Assembly (NCBI RefSeq): GCF_954871325.1
Contig: NC_088776.1
Coordinates: 45,588,569 to 45,652,568, forward strand
DNA: 64,000 bases
Direction of reading: 5' to 3'
From: Gordionus sp. m RMFG-2023
Lineage: Eukaryota; Nematomorpha; Gordioida; Chordodea; Parachordodidae
This document shows positions 47,154-58,706 of the stretch, in pieces. The translations under genes were made by a program, and so were the position numbers. Each line of letters begins with the position of its first letter. Within the stretch, counting starts at the first letter, position 1. The notes under the pieces were generated by a model. That model was not told where the DNA came from. It made no database searches and worked only from the letters and a program-made list of their open reading frames with translations.

Positions 47154-48500
47154 TAGGGGTTGCCAGGTCTTCCCGTCAGCTGGAGACTCCCGCAATTTTT
47201 TGACACGCAGACATCTCACTCCCGAAAACTATCGCAATCGGAAATCTACCGCAAAAAATCTACCACAATTTGTTTCTCCCGCACAATTTTTTTTAGCATT
47301 TTAGCATTTTACGTTTTTAATATATAAATAATAATTTTCAGAAATAGTAATTGATTATTTTTATATTTTTATATTATTCAAAAAACATATCTAGTTTGTA
47401 AATTTCTATCTTAGTCATATGTTTTATTTTTATCCAATAATAAATCAACTTCATTCAATCATATTTTATCATAGTGAAAACTTTACTTGTGGTAGAACAA
47501 AAATGAGTAAGGCTGTCACCAATGTTTTAGGACCTGAACAGGAGGTCAAATTTTGACGATTTGAAAGATGGGCATCCATAGGAAATTCTAACAGATGCAT
47601 CTAATAAGGGAAATATTAAAACATTTCCCTTGATCCTCAGCTATTTCAACTAAAATAAGGGCGTTTCATTAAAACTGTTAAAAAAATTTTCCCTCAGATA
47701 GTGAAAAATCCAAAGACATAGCTAACCATATAATGGTAAATATAGCAGATTCGAGATTATCAATGAGTTGCATATCAGCTTTCTGCACTGATAATGCCTC
47801 AGTGAATTTTGGCAAAATCCAGAGGGTATTTACAGAATTGAGGCAACACAATGTTGACTAATATCAATTGGCTGCATGTGCCATATACTACATAATTTTG
47901 CAAGAAGGCAATGAATGTATTATCTGTAAATTCAAAATAATTGTAATGAAATGTTTTAATAAATTTAGTTCATCAACTAAAAGAGTTAATGAATTAAAAG
48001 AGTTGGTGGGTGAGTTGTTGGCACATGTCCATATCAGGTGGTTATCATTAATATCCGCCATCGATAGAATTTTAAAATTTTACGAACCTTGAAAAAATAT
48101 TTCTTAAATAAAGATTATAAAAGTTGTCCTAATATTTTTAAAAAAAATTTCGAGAATGAAATGGCAGAGGCATATTTAGTATGATTTAACATGTAGGAAA
48201 TTTACTACTTACTGTTAATATGCAGTTACGATCAGAAATCTTTTAATAAAGATTCACAAAATTATGCTGCAGCTGTGTTCATCTTTACAGTAAAAAATTG
48301 ATAATAAATTTTTGGCGCTATTGCTAAAAAATAATAATAAAATGTTCAAATATTACTCTAGTTAAGGCATTTTTAAATGAAGCAAATTTTTTTATTAAGA
48401 CAATTTTAGAATATTTGCAATCAAAATTTGATTTCAATAACTCGATTTGCAAGTATAGATATCCTTGGAACAGAAACCATTAGAACAGAAACCATTAATT
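47154..48500 (+). pseudogene. hAT transposase remnant with left terminus
   Basis: The left end TAGGGGTTGCCAGGTC is followed by CTCCCGCAA/CTACCGCAA/CTATCGCAAT subterminal repeats (47200-47290). Plus-strand coding pieces: CISAFCTDNASVNFGKIQRV (47769-47830), then 47868-48092 with LAACAIYYIILQEGNECIIC, STKRVNELKELVGELLAH and VHIRWLSLISAIDRILKFYE, and MAEAYL near 48162. TDNASVNFG and RWLSL..A..R.L are hAT core signatures. N-terminal finger and C-terminal dimerisation block were not recognised, and the right end was not found. Confidence 0.8.
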
Positions 48501-50939
48501 GATTGTTTTTGTAATTAAATAAATATATTAAAAATACCGATAGACATTGATGCACATTTTGTAAAATATATTGATATATTTTCAAATTCTTGCAATACAA
48601 TCAAAAAAAAATTTCTCAAGTTTATTCAAAATCAAAATAAGTAGGCTGTAAATCGTTTTTTTTTAAATATTCGATTCATCATCGGGATGACCTAATAGTA
48701 AAGATTCATATTTCGATGTTGGAATAAGATCTCTAAGGTTAGGTTATGTTAGATCTTTAACTATATATTATATAAACTATTCTTTAATCGAAATGAGACC
48801 AAGTAGCCTACAAATGTATTTCCAGTTATAAAAATAAAATTTTTGGTTTTATATCCCAAAATATATAACTCGCTTGTAAATGTATATCAGGGGACATAAA
48901 ATATCAAAATGGCTAAAAGGTGAAACGGAAATCAAAACACTAAAACCAGAAAAAATTTATACGCGGATAAACGTTAAAGTTTTAAGCTTAGCAAGGGGAC
49001 TATATGTAAGTACTCTCATAAATGAGATAATAATTAGTTTTGTCTAAATTTAAAACTTCATTTAACATATATATATATATTAATTTTTTTTACAAGACTC
49101 ATTAAAATTTAAAAATGTAATAAATAGTTTAAAGAAGAAGTAAAAAGAAACAATAATCAAAAATAAATAAAGAAACATAGCGTCTCTAGGGTTTATGTAA
49201 TTTGTGTTTAAGAAAAAATTAAACATTTTTACAATCGTTTTTATCAAAAATATTATCATTATTATAAAATGATTTGCTACTAAATCCATAATATGTAGAG
49301 AAACAGCCCAAAAGTCTAAACCTCTTCACGGTGGTCACCTTCTTCCAATCCCATTTAGGATGTTTTAACATTAATGTTGATGGTTATAATATATTCACAG
49401 ATTGATCATTAAGACCTAATTAAGATTAAAAAAAATATGATAAGTTAGAAGCCATATTAATTTACCCTATTGATATTTATTGTAAAAGGCGAACAGGGAA
49501 AACAAAATTTTTATCTAAATAACATAGGGCCGGGGCTATAAGGCAAGTTATACACATGGTTTTTAAAAAATATTATAATTTACCTCCAAAATTAGTTTTT
49601 ATAAGAATATGGTTATACGATACCGCCATGGCATATATAAGAGTATACGGTTTCTTTTTTATATCACGTAGCATCCAATGTTAAATACCAAAATACCCCT
49701 AAAACTACCTCTTTAACCTGAAAACCATTTTATTTCAAAATAAAATTAACGGCTGATAGGATGTCCGGCTAACCATTTCATTATTTTTATTTTTTAACTA
49801 ATTAAATGCTATTATGATAAAGACAAAAATAATTATTAATATATAATTCAAAAAATATTAATAACGATATAATGTTTATCCAAATATTAAATATTAGATA
49901 TAACTAATTTATATTTTTGACATATTCATTTTATTAAAGTTGGTTTTTATAAGATGAGATTTACAATGCATAACCTGTTGATACAAACACTCCTGTTTTT
50001 AATGTTTTCCCTTTTTTAGCCTTTTGATCTTGGCTCTCAGAAATTTTATAAGCTACTAGTTATTTATTTAACTTAGTTTCAAACATATTTAAGCCATTTA
50101 CAATTTTATCATCTGTAATTGGTAAAAAGAAATATTAAGGTATTATCAAATCCTTTTTTTCGTAATAAATTTGAAATATGTTTTAATTAAAATCCAAAAT
50201 TTTTTTATATCATTTTTATTTTCTAATAAGAGACAAAAATTTTGACACAATCGTAAAATACGTATTAACTATGTTTCATGTAAACTAAGAGTTGATGATA
50301 TTATTTTTAGAGATTGAACACAACATTTTAGAGATAAAACAAGGGTTCAAGATTGAAATATAATTAAACAGTGTTTGCTTTTAATATAAAAACAAATTCT
50401 CTTAAAAATGATTAAATTGGTTGATTTTATCAATATTGGAAAAATTGTTTAAAATTTGTGAGAAAGTTGAGAAAAAAATGATAAAATAAAATTGATTACT
50501 GAAAAAATTACGTTAGGTTTTAAGAGATTTAACGGTTATATACTACAGATTCTGAAGATTATTTTAAAAATACATTTAAGCTAAATTATAATTACAAGCA
50601 ATCTCTAGATTCAATTCAGTGGGAGTTAAACACAAATAATTAATTTTTAATTAAGGTTATACATATATAATTCATATAGAATAATGAGAATTAGAATTTA
50701 CCTACGATTACGGTTTAGACCCTATATCACTTCCGGAAAATATCTAGAATAAACAAATAGCCCCCACCCCATGGCTTCTCCTTTTCTTCTAAAAATGAAT
50801 AAAATAAATATAATTTAAAATGAATACTATAATTTTTTGAAGAAAAAGTATACTTAAAAAAATAATTACTTAGTGTAAAATTTTTCGGATGATTGTTCTC
50901 TTGAGTCATCTGTTTTGGCAGAGATAAATTTACCAGCTT
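48501..50939. other. Gene-poor block
   Basis: A/T-rich with no supported feature. Frames at 49080-49289 and 50727-50930 are hydrophobic or lysine-rich low complexity. Confidence 0.45.
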
Positions 50940-51300
50940 TTTGAAGATGCGGGCAAGTGCATTAAATTTGGTAATAGTGGTGGTAGTAGCTAGGCAGAAT
51001 AGGTAGCCGCCGGGTATCGGCATATTTTTCGAATTTTCCTCCTTCAACCACTGACAATATGCCAGGGTTTCGGTTGTAAGTAGAAAAATTACACTTAAGT
51101 CCCAGGAAAGGAACCGACCCTCGTTCCGTATGATATTGATGATCCCGTCTAGGGGGCAACTATCGTTGTATAGGTCTGATATTTAAGAGACCAGTATGGA
51201 CTCTCTTGATGATGGCGGCTAAGAATATGGTGATGAGATCGGTCATTGCTATAATTACTGTGAACAAAATGTCCTGCGGGCTTTCCACATTTATAGAAAA
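50940..51300 (-). pseudogene. Possible degraded SR-like zinc-knuckle protein
   Basis: On the minus strand, FYKCGKPAGHFVHSNYSNDR (51298-51239) resembles a CCHC knuckle of the CYKCGKxGHxxxxC type with the first and last Cys lost. It continues SHHHILSRHHQESPYWSLKY, then after a stop and frame change PPRRDHQYHTERGSVPF and finally YADTRRLP..SYYHHYYQ. The His/Arg/Ser/Tyr composition looks like a decayed arginine/serine domain following a knuckle, as in SRSF7/RSZ-type splicing factors. No RRM is seen upstream. Chance similarity cannot be excluded. Confidence 0.35.
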
Positions 51301-51644
51301 TGTAAGTAAGTGAGAAGAAACTGCGCAAGTGAATGGCTACAGTGAAACCAAATTCTTGTTTATATAGAAACCTAAGTTTCTAGAAGGAATTATATTATTA
51401 ATTTTTTTAAAATTAAATCTTTAACATTCAGATGGAACGCGAGAGCAATGAAATAAATGGTATGGAATTGAAATGGAAGCACGTTCTTCTATAAGCTTAT
51501 TCAAAAAAAGAAAATGATCATATTATTTTTTGAATTAAAATATAAAATAATATATATTTTATTTTAAGATAATATATATTTTATTTTAAGAATAATTCAT
51601 AAAATTAAATAAACACATGAATAGCAGTAATAAGAGTGCAGACA
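51301..51644. other. Spacer
   Basis: No feature recognised apart from a short direct repeat ATAATATATATTTTATTTTAAG at 51545-51590 (written in shorter form: TATATTTTATTTTAAG twice). Confidence 0.45.
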
Positions 51645-52204
51645 TCGTATTGGAACATGGAATCGATGAGAATTCTTAATTTTTCAATTTTAAATCATTT
51701 TCTAAGAGTAGAAGTCGAAGTGACCCGGCACAAATCGGACCACAGAGATTTTCAAAACAGTTTTTCTACCCTGCTCGTAAAATAATTTTGTACAAATTGT
51801 CCAGCTCCGGAAAGTAATTATTTTTTTATGAATGATAAAAATTTTTTTTGCCTAATTACATGCTTTAAAAACAAAATGTTGACATAGCCCGTAAAAATAT
51901 TTTGAACAAATTACCCATCTCTAATGCAGAGTATACATATCCTATAAAATTTCAGACAATTTTTTTCCATAAACTTTTGTGTATTTTTTTAAAAATTTGT
52001 ATTAAAAATCTTTATAAAATTAATATAGATCAAGAGTAGTTTAAAGGCAAAATTATCTGAAATTCACAGTGTGGTTTACTCTATACATGTTGGCATAGAT
52101 TTCAGGCTCAGTCAGTTTTTTAAAAAAAATTAAAAAGCTATCTAAGTAAATAATATAAAATTGAGAGTTTCATAATCCCAATGGATTTCATTATCCTAAT
52201 ACGA
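51645..52204. mobile_element. MITE with about 55-bp inverted ends, copy 1
   Basis: 560 bp. The left end TCGTATTGGAACATGGAATC through TTTTCAATTTTAAATCATTT is the inverse of the right end (AAAATTGAGAG..AATCCCAATGG..CCTAATACGA). It shares the internal block CTGAAATTCACAGTGTG and CTCTATACATGTTGG with 53826-54207. No coding capacity. Confidence 0.75.
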
Positions 52205-53022
52205 CATTTATATTCGTATTATTTAATATATTGTATGATTTTATAAAGGATAATAATAATAATAATGTATAAGAAGGAAAAAATAAACCTATAATTTTTA
52301 TATTTTCTATTAATATATATTTTTTTAAATATATTAAAACATCATTCGTACGTAAACTTAACCATTAAAAATATCGCCTCATTTACAATTCTTTAATCGT
52401 CGCGATTTATTAAAATAAGAAAAGAAATATTACTATTAAATTCTGGTACTAAAAAAAATAATATTTAAATTTTTATTATTATAAAATACTATATTTAGTT
52501 AAGTAACAAAAACAACCAAAAACATTTAAATTTTTCTTAGTGAAATGAGTATAACATTTTTTTATTATCCTTGTTATGTTATAAGCGTTTAATATTTTTT
52601 TACGACTCTAAAGTTTCTAAACGTGTTATAGTAATATAAACGATGCTACAACTTATTTTTTTTATGATAAGTTACTAAATCAATTTTTAACCTTTTTTTT
52701 GATCAATAGCCAAAATTAAAAAAGTTGTCATGAATGAAAAATTGCATTCGTTTCTAAAAAAAACTAAAAAACGATATTTTATGTATTATAAAGCCCCACA
52801 AATGTTTTAAGAAATATTAAACTCAAAATCTAAAATTAAAATTTTTTTAAAAAGGATTAGTACAAATAATAAATGGCTTCTATCCTGAACCGGAACCCGA
52901 ACCGTTGTGTATAAAGATTAGATTAGGTTTGGTTATGATTTTGGAACGATAGTTTAAATAGAATAATTACATAATTTATGAATGTGATATAAAATTAAAT
53001 TATAACTTGATCCTAAACAAAT
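52205..53022. other. AT-rich spacer
   Basis: A short CCTGAACCGGAACCCGAACC string at 52882-52902 resembles the subterminal repeat of the 24091-25487 hAT. Otherwise nothing supported. Confidence 0.45.
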
Positions 53023-53420
53023 TAGAGATCCTCAAAATTAGGCCCGGCCCGTACCCGGCACAAGTCATTCGGGCCGGACTCGGACCTAATTCTATTTAAA
53101 CTAATCGGGTTTGGGCCGGGCCGGGCCTATATTTTTAAAACCTTGGAATTTTTTTTAAATATATCTAAATTTATCAATTTTATATTAAATTTTTTATGTA
53201 AAACAAAAATATTTGATTTTATTTATTGAAATTAAACGACATATAACATATGTCTTTTATTTTGAGTAATTATAAAAATTAATTTCTATATTTAAATAAA
53301 TTCGGGCCGGGTAGGTAAATTTTTTTTAAAAAAATTTCGGGTTCGGGCCGGGCCGGCAAACCTTTTTTAAAAAAGATTTCGGGCCGGGCTAGCTTGAAAT
53401 AGGCTCGATGCAGATCACTA
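53023..53420. mobile_element. MITE, GGCC-rich hAT-like family, copy 2
   Basis: 398 bp, ends TAGAGATC and GCAGATCACTA, strongly similar to 39901-40318, including the shared core around CGACATATAACATATGTC. Flanks AAACAAAT and ATATAAAT match only 6/8. The subterminal zones keep GGGCCGGGCCGGGC-type runs better than copy 1. Confidence 0.82.
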
Positions 53421-53825
53421 ATATAAATACAGGTTTAAGTTTAATCAATCTCTGTGATTTGATAGGTTTTTTTAAATATAATAAAACGATAAAGCTATTT
53501 GTAAATCCTTTAGATAAAATAAAGGCGTTTTAATAAATGGTTTTAAATTAAATTATTATATTTTTAAAATAATAAAAATTCGGTTACGGTTTGAGAAATT
53601 ATTTTTGGTTCATCTGCTCTTCCCGATCCGATTTTAAATAAAGAATCCAAATCAATCCTGTCATATCTTTTTAAATTTATTTCTTAACAATGGCAAGTTA
53701 TATTTATTTTAAGAACATTCTCCGTTTCATGAGTCATAGCTCAAATCTCCTGAAAACTTAGTGAATAAACATCTATCGCGTGCTTGTCCATTTTAAATAG
53801 TTTCACTGTGTGAATATGTTATATT
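53421..53825. other. AT-rich spacer
   Basis: Between two MITEs. No gene, RNA or repeat boundary recognised. Confidence 0.45.
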
Positions 53826-54207
53826 ATAATATGGAATCTATGGAGATTAGGAATCTTCGAATATTATATTATTTACTGGCAGAGATTTTAAAATTGTAAA
53901 AATCTGATTAGACTGGAAATGCATTCCAGAATTTGTAGCATATCTACTCTATAAATTCCAGATAATATTCGCCATAAACTCTTGGGTATTTTTTTAATTT
54001 TATATAAAAAATCTTTTATAAAATGTTATAAACAAGGAATACTTCAAATATTCTAGACAATGTCTGAAAATTCACAGTGTGAATACTCTATACATGTTGG
54101 AATAAATTTCTGATCAAATCAAATTTTTCAAATTTAAAATTCTTTCTTAATAAATGATTTAAAATTGAAAGATCTCGAATCCCAAGGGATTCCATATCCC
54201 AATACGA
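53826..54207. mobile_element. MITE with inverted ends, copy 2
   Basis: About 380 bp. The right part AAAATTCACAGTGTGAATACTC, TACATGTTGGAATAAATTTC and terminal TCCCAATACGA match 51645-52204 in the same orientation; the left end ATGGAATCTATGGAGATTAG is a shortened, inverted relative of it. Confidence 0.65.
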
Positions 54208-57200
54208 CATATAAATAGAAATAATATAACGAATCAGATATTCTTAAAAAAATTTTTTGAATAAATCATCTCTCAGTCGTGTAGAGTGATAATAAATTTG
54301 AGTTTAGCGTAGAATAGTCAATGGATTGGATAGTTATATGAATATGAGCCAATAATCATTAAAACTTGTCTTTTTTAAAAAAAGAAGAATTTTTTTATAA
54401 GAGTAAAATTTTGAAAATTAATTCAATATTTACAACAAAGATTTATATTTTATTTTTTTTAAACTCCAAGTCCAATACAAACAAACTTTGTATATATAGA
54501 TAATAGATAGATGTTACAAATACTTATAACTAACTAAACTATATATTTATTATTATTATTGGCCTAAATTTATTTTGATATATCTAATAAGGATATCAAC
54601 TTCTTTATCTTCTTTTATCTTCTTTTATCTTTAAAGTTTTCAATAGAGAGAATGTTTAAGGTTTTTTTTATAGTTGTCCCTACCAAAATGCGAAAATTTT
54701 TGGTATTAAAGTAAAATAATCAATATAATTTGATTAAATATACATAAACCGATGAAAAAAGATTGTTTAATCAAAGCTGATCATTAACCTAAATATTGAG
54801 TTAAAATATTGATAAAGGTTCTAGAATTATATAGGTAGAAAAGTAGAGCGGCTTGTAATGGAAGAAGTAAATCTAAGAGAAAGAAAATGTATTCATAAAA
54901 ATTAGGTTTGATATAATTTAGGCTGATGATTAAAGCAGATGTTGATAAAGTATAAGAAAGAATAGAGAAGAAGAATTTTAGATTTCAGAGCATTTCTATA
55001 TGAGAAATAGCAGAAATATAATAGAATTTATTATAGTTTATAAATAGGATAAAGTCCTTTATTTATAACATTTATAAAATTTGTAACTTAGCTTGTATCA
55101 CATTTTACTTCTCTTAACAACCCCAAAAGAAAAAGGTAAAAATAATTCGTAAAAGCAGCAAATCCATGATTTATACCCATAATTAATTATTTTTTAAAAT
55201 TACCAATATAAATTTTACTGTCCTATTTTCAACTGTTTTAAAATGGGAATGACAATTTAGGTTTAAATAAAGGATAAAATATTTTGATCTCATCTTATAT
55301 AATTTCAAATATATTTTTGATCTGTCGAATTATAATAAGTCAATAATAAAATAACTCACGGAATATTTTGATTTAGCACCATTTTCAGACAGATAAAATA
55401 AAATTCGCTTTTAACTAATATATATTCTGTAATATAAGTATTCTAATTTTTCTATATTTGGACAATTCACATACACAAAGTGGGTTAATTTTGAAAAAAT
55501 AATATGTAACTTAACTATATACCTGTAGCTTTATTTTTATATAGCCAATTATGTAAAAAAAACGTACTATATTTAAAATAGTTATTAATATTTTGAATAT
55601 AAAAATCGATATATTGTATATAAACACTAGCCAAATTGAAATTTAACATTAATCTCTCAAGTAAAATATAATAAGTATATAATTATCATAATTTTATTAT
55701 AACTCTCGTTAAAAAAAAGGTGTCAAAAAGGGGCAATTTGAAATATAAGGTAATATGAGAGAATATTTAATTAAGATAAATTAGTTTTAAAAAATGTATA
55801 AATTACATTCAAGTAGCGAATGTAAGAAATATAAGATAAATATTTTTAGTACGTATTATAAATAATTATTTAGTATCATCTATTTCAACTCGTTACTTAA
55901 GAAGTTTTCGCGAAAGAAAAGGGGGGGGGGCAGGGTTAAGATTTGTTTATGTCAATATTTTGTACTACTCTTTAATCAGTGTATAAACAAATTATTAGCC
56001 AAAATTAATTTAAAGCCAACTTAGGGCTAATTAATATATTGAAAGATTTAGTTCTGAAAACTAATTTAATGTTTAGCTTTTTATTATTTTATTTTAGTGC
56101 TTGCATCTTTTTGGTAGACAGTAATAAGAAGTTAAAATAAGATAAAAATCAGCAACATGCTAGAACGGAAAATATAGAATTATAGAAAAAATAATTTTTA
56201 ATCAATTTCTTAACAATTATTACATAATAATAATAATATTTGATGCTATATGTTCATTTTTATTTTTCACTATATACTTACCAGAGAACGTTCTAAGAGG
56301 ATATGTTAAGAAACAAATTGTTTTTCAGACTACAGATAGTAAATAATAATCAAACCTTGTTTCCTTCTTAAAAAACAATTTTAATTTATATTAATGAACT
56401 ATTTATATATTTTTTTTTAATTAAAAGTTTTAATAAAACATCGTGTCAAAAAGAAAAAGGAAATAAATATTATGGAAATGGGAGACGGATAAAAAAGATA
56501 TTAAAAACTCAATGTACTATCATATATTTTCTCATACTAAATCAAATATGAAACTTTTTCTATGTCCGTAAATTTCTGGTGCAATTTATTTAAAATTAAT
56601 ATTTTTATTTGCAAATATATAAATAATAATAATCATTTAGCTTGCTAAATTTACTTAGAAAATCAGCCATCATCGTCGATCCTAAATCATCTAAAATTAT
56701 CAACAAAATACTGGTGTTCAAAGAATATTCTACTCTCATAAGATTTTTCAAAAGTATATGATACACCATGATTTCGTAAATTGCTTATAAGATAATTATA
56801 TAATATTCGCTGTTATTTAGTGAAGTACCGATTTATCACCATGTAAAGAATTGTAATATAAAATAAGTTAAAGGGGTACTTTATAGGAAAATTGATAACT
56901 AGAAGATGTGAGGGTTCCATTTATTATAAAATGAAATTTAAATTTAATTCGAAAAATATTTATAATCAGGGACCCGAAGGTCATTTTTGCCTTCCTGTCT
57001 TTTTACGGCCAAAAATATAGTTCTCTGGCATTCCACGTTCCGAAACGCATTCCTAAAAAAAGATCTATATTATTTCTATTTTATAAATGTACATGTCACG
57101 TTATAAAGTGTCTCCAAACCTAAAGATTGATTTAAAAAAGAATTTTAATTTTTTTAAATACCGAAATCTAAACGGAAAAGTGAAATAATCAGATATTATC

Positions 57201-57241
57201 AAAATTTAACCTTTTAAATATGTTATACTAAGTTTTGAATA
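54208..57241. other. Gene-poor AT-rich block
   Basis: G10 at 55921-55930 and a TCTTCTTTTA triplication at 54602-54632. 56965-57060 is less biased (AGGGACCCGAAGGTC) without a recognised domain. No gene supported. Confidence 0.45.
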
Positions 57242-57622
57242 TCACGATAAAGTGTCGCATGATAAAGCCGCTTTATCAAATGACTGAGTTATAAAGTGTC
57301 GTCGTGATAAAGTGTCGTCGTGATAAAGTGTCGTCGTGATAAAGTGTCGTCGTGATAAAGTGTCGTCGTGATAAAGTGTCGTCGTGATAAAGTGTCGTCG
57401 TGATAAAGTGTCGTCGTGATAAAGTGTCGTCGTGATAAAGTGTCGTCGTGATAAAGTGTCGTCGTGATAAAGTGTCGTCGTGATAAAGTGTCGTCGTGAT
57501 AAAGTGTCGTCGTGATAAAGTGTCGTCGTGATAAAGTGTCGTCGTGATAAAGTGTCGTCGTGATAAAGTGTCGTCTGATATTGTCGCCGCGATAAAGCGC
57601 CGCTTATAAAGTGTCGCGTGAT
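57242..57622. repeat. 16-bp minisatellite, about 18 core copies
   Basis: 57291-57575 is an essentially perfect head-to-tail array of ATAAAGTGTCGTCGTG (285 bp, about 17.8 units). Degenerate units extend it on both sides to 57242 and 57622, with variants GTGTCGCATG, GCGCCGC and GTGTCGCGTG. The left flank has the hairpin GATAAAG-ccg-CTTTATC (57261-57277). Two minus-strand frames stay open only because the unit has no stop in those frames; I do not call a protein. Confidence 0.97.
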
Positions 57623-58519
57623 CAAATTCGCTAGGCAAACAAAATTATCTTTTGAAATTCAAATTTTATTATACAATATTAATTTTATAACAAAAAAAAC
57701 GGTTAAAATTATTTTAAATTTAAAAAAAAAGGAAAAGTTCTTATAATCTTAAAAATCACGTAACAAATGGGTAAATGATGTTATGTGATCAAACTGGAAA
57801 TAAAGAAAGAAAAACGAATATTTATGAATGAGATATTACAAATATTATTATATCTTATAATTATGTAATAAATTCAAATAAAATTTTCATAATGAACTGT
57901 TCTGAGAAGGTTCCTAATTTTTTTTTAAATTTATTTTTAAGCCCTAGCCTAGCCTAAAAAAATTTAGGAAACAAACAAAACGAATAACATATTATAAAGT
58001 TAAAATAAAATGAAAATCGCTAATATGACAAAATTAAATTTTTTTTTAGGTGCACCGCCCGATCCGAGTTTAAGTAATAACGCCTAATAATCTGATTCCC
58101 ATAGAATCGGTCTCAAGGCATCATTGCTAGACCTCTTCAAATCGATAACCCTAACCTTAATGCATATTTTGTTGAGTTTAAAACAATTTATTGCACTCAA
58201 TCAACAATTGTACTGGATTTTTAATTAAAAAATAACATTTTTAAAAAAATATTTTGGCTAAAACTCCAAAATAATCTGTAATCATGTACTAAACTATAAA
58301 TCTAACTATTTTTTTTATATCCATTGTAAAAAAAATATATTAAAGGTTTTCAAAATAATACTTTATGACACAATTTCTATTACTAGAGGAGGCTCATTGC
58401 GCAACGAAGGCCATATTTAAATATTCATAAATTATTCTATTAAAATATATTATTTAAAATAGTTTTGTATCCATAAATGATAGCATTTTACTGACTAATT
58501 GTGGAGCGAAGATAAACTT
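57623..58519. other. AT-rich spacer
   Basis: No gene. 58050-58160 is less biased, with no recognisable motif. Confidence 0.45.
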
Positions 58520-58706
58520 TTATAATGGGTGGGGGGGGGGGAGGGTCTTACATTTAGCACATTATTAAAAAAGGTATCACAATATATAAGTTATACATTT
58601 TATAAAATCCAATGTAGCTTTAGGGGGTCAGTTACTGAGATATATGATTAGACTTGAAGTTGCCTAAAGACCCCCCCCCCCTCGCCCATGATTTATAAGT
58701 GGATAA
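58520..58706. mobile_element. Fold-back element with G11/C11 arms
   Basis: The left arm AATGGGTGGGGG..GAGGGTCTTA and the right arm AAGACCCCC..CTCGCCCATGATTTATAA are inverted copies about 110 bp apart. The homopolymer (G11 at 58531-58541, C11 at 58671-58681) forms the middle of each arm. Resembles the G-rich ends of the 33111-35710 hAT, so it may be a deletion derivative. Confidence 0.65.

Noticed and set aside
49080-49289. Minus-strand membrane protein of 69 residues
   Set aside because: Phe/Ile/Leu/Asn low complexity as expected for A/T-rich DNA; no supporting context.
57291-57575. CRISPR-like array
   Set aside because: Units are directly adjacent with no spacers, and the genome is eukaryotic.
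57242-57638. Two overlapping minus-strand frames of 120-127 residues with a TLYHDDTLSRRHFI repeat
   Set aside because: They are translations of the 16-bp minisatellite; the unit has no stop in these frames, and two frames are equally open. No start context, domain or codon bias.
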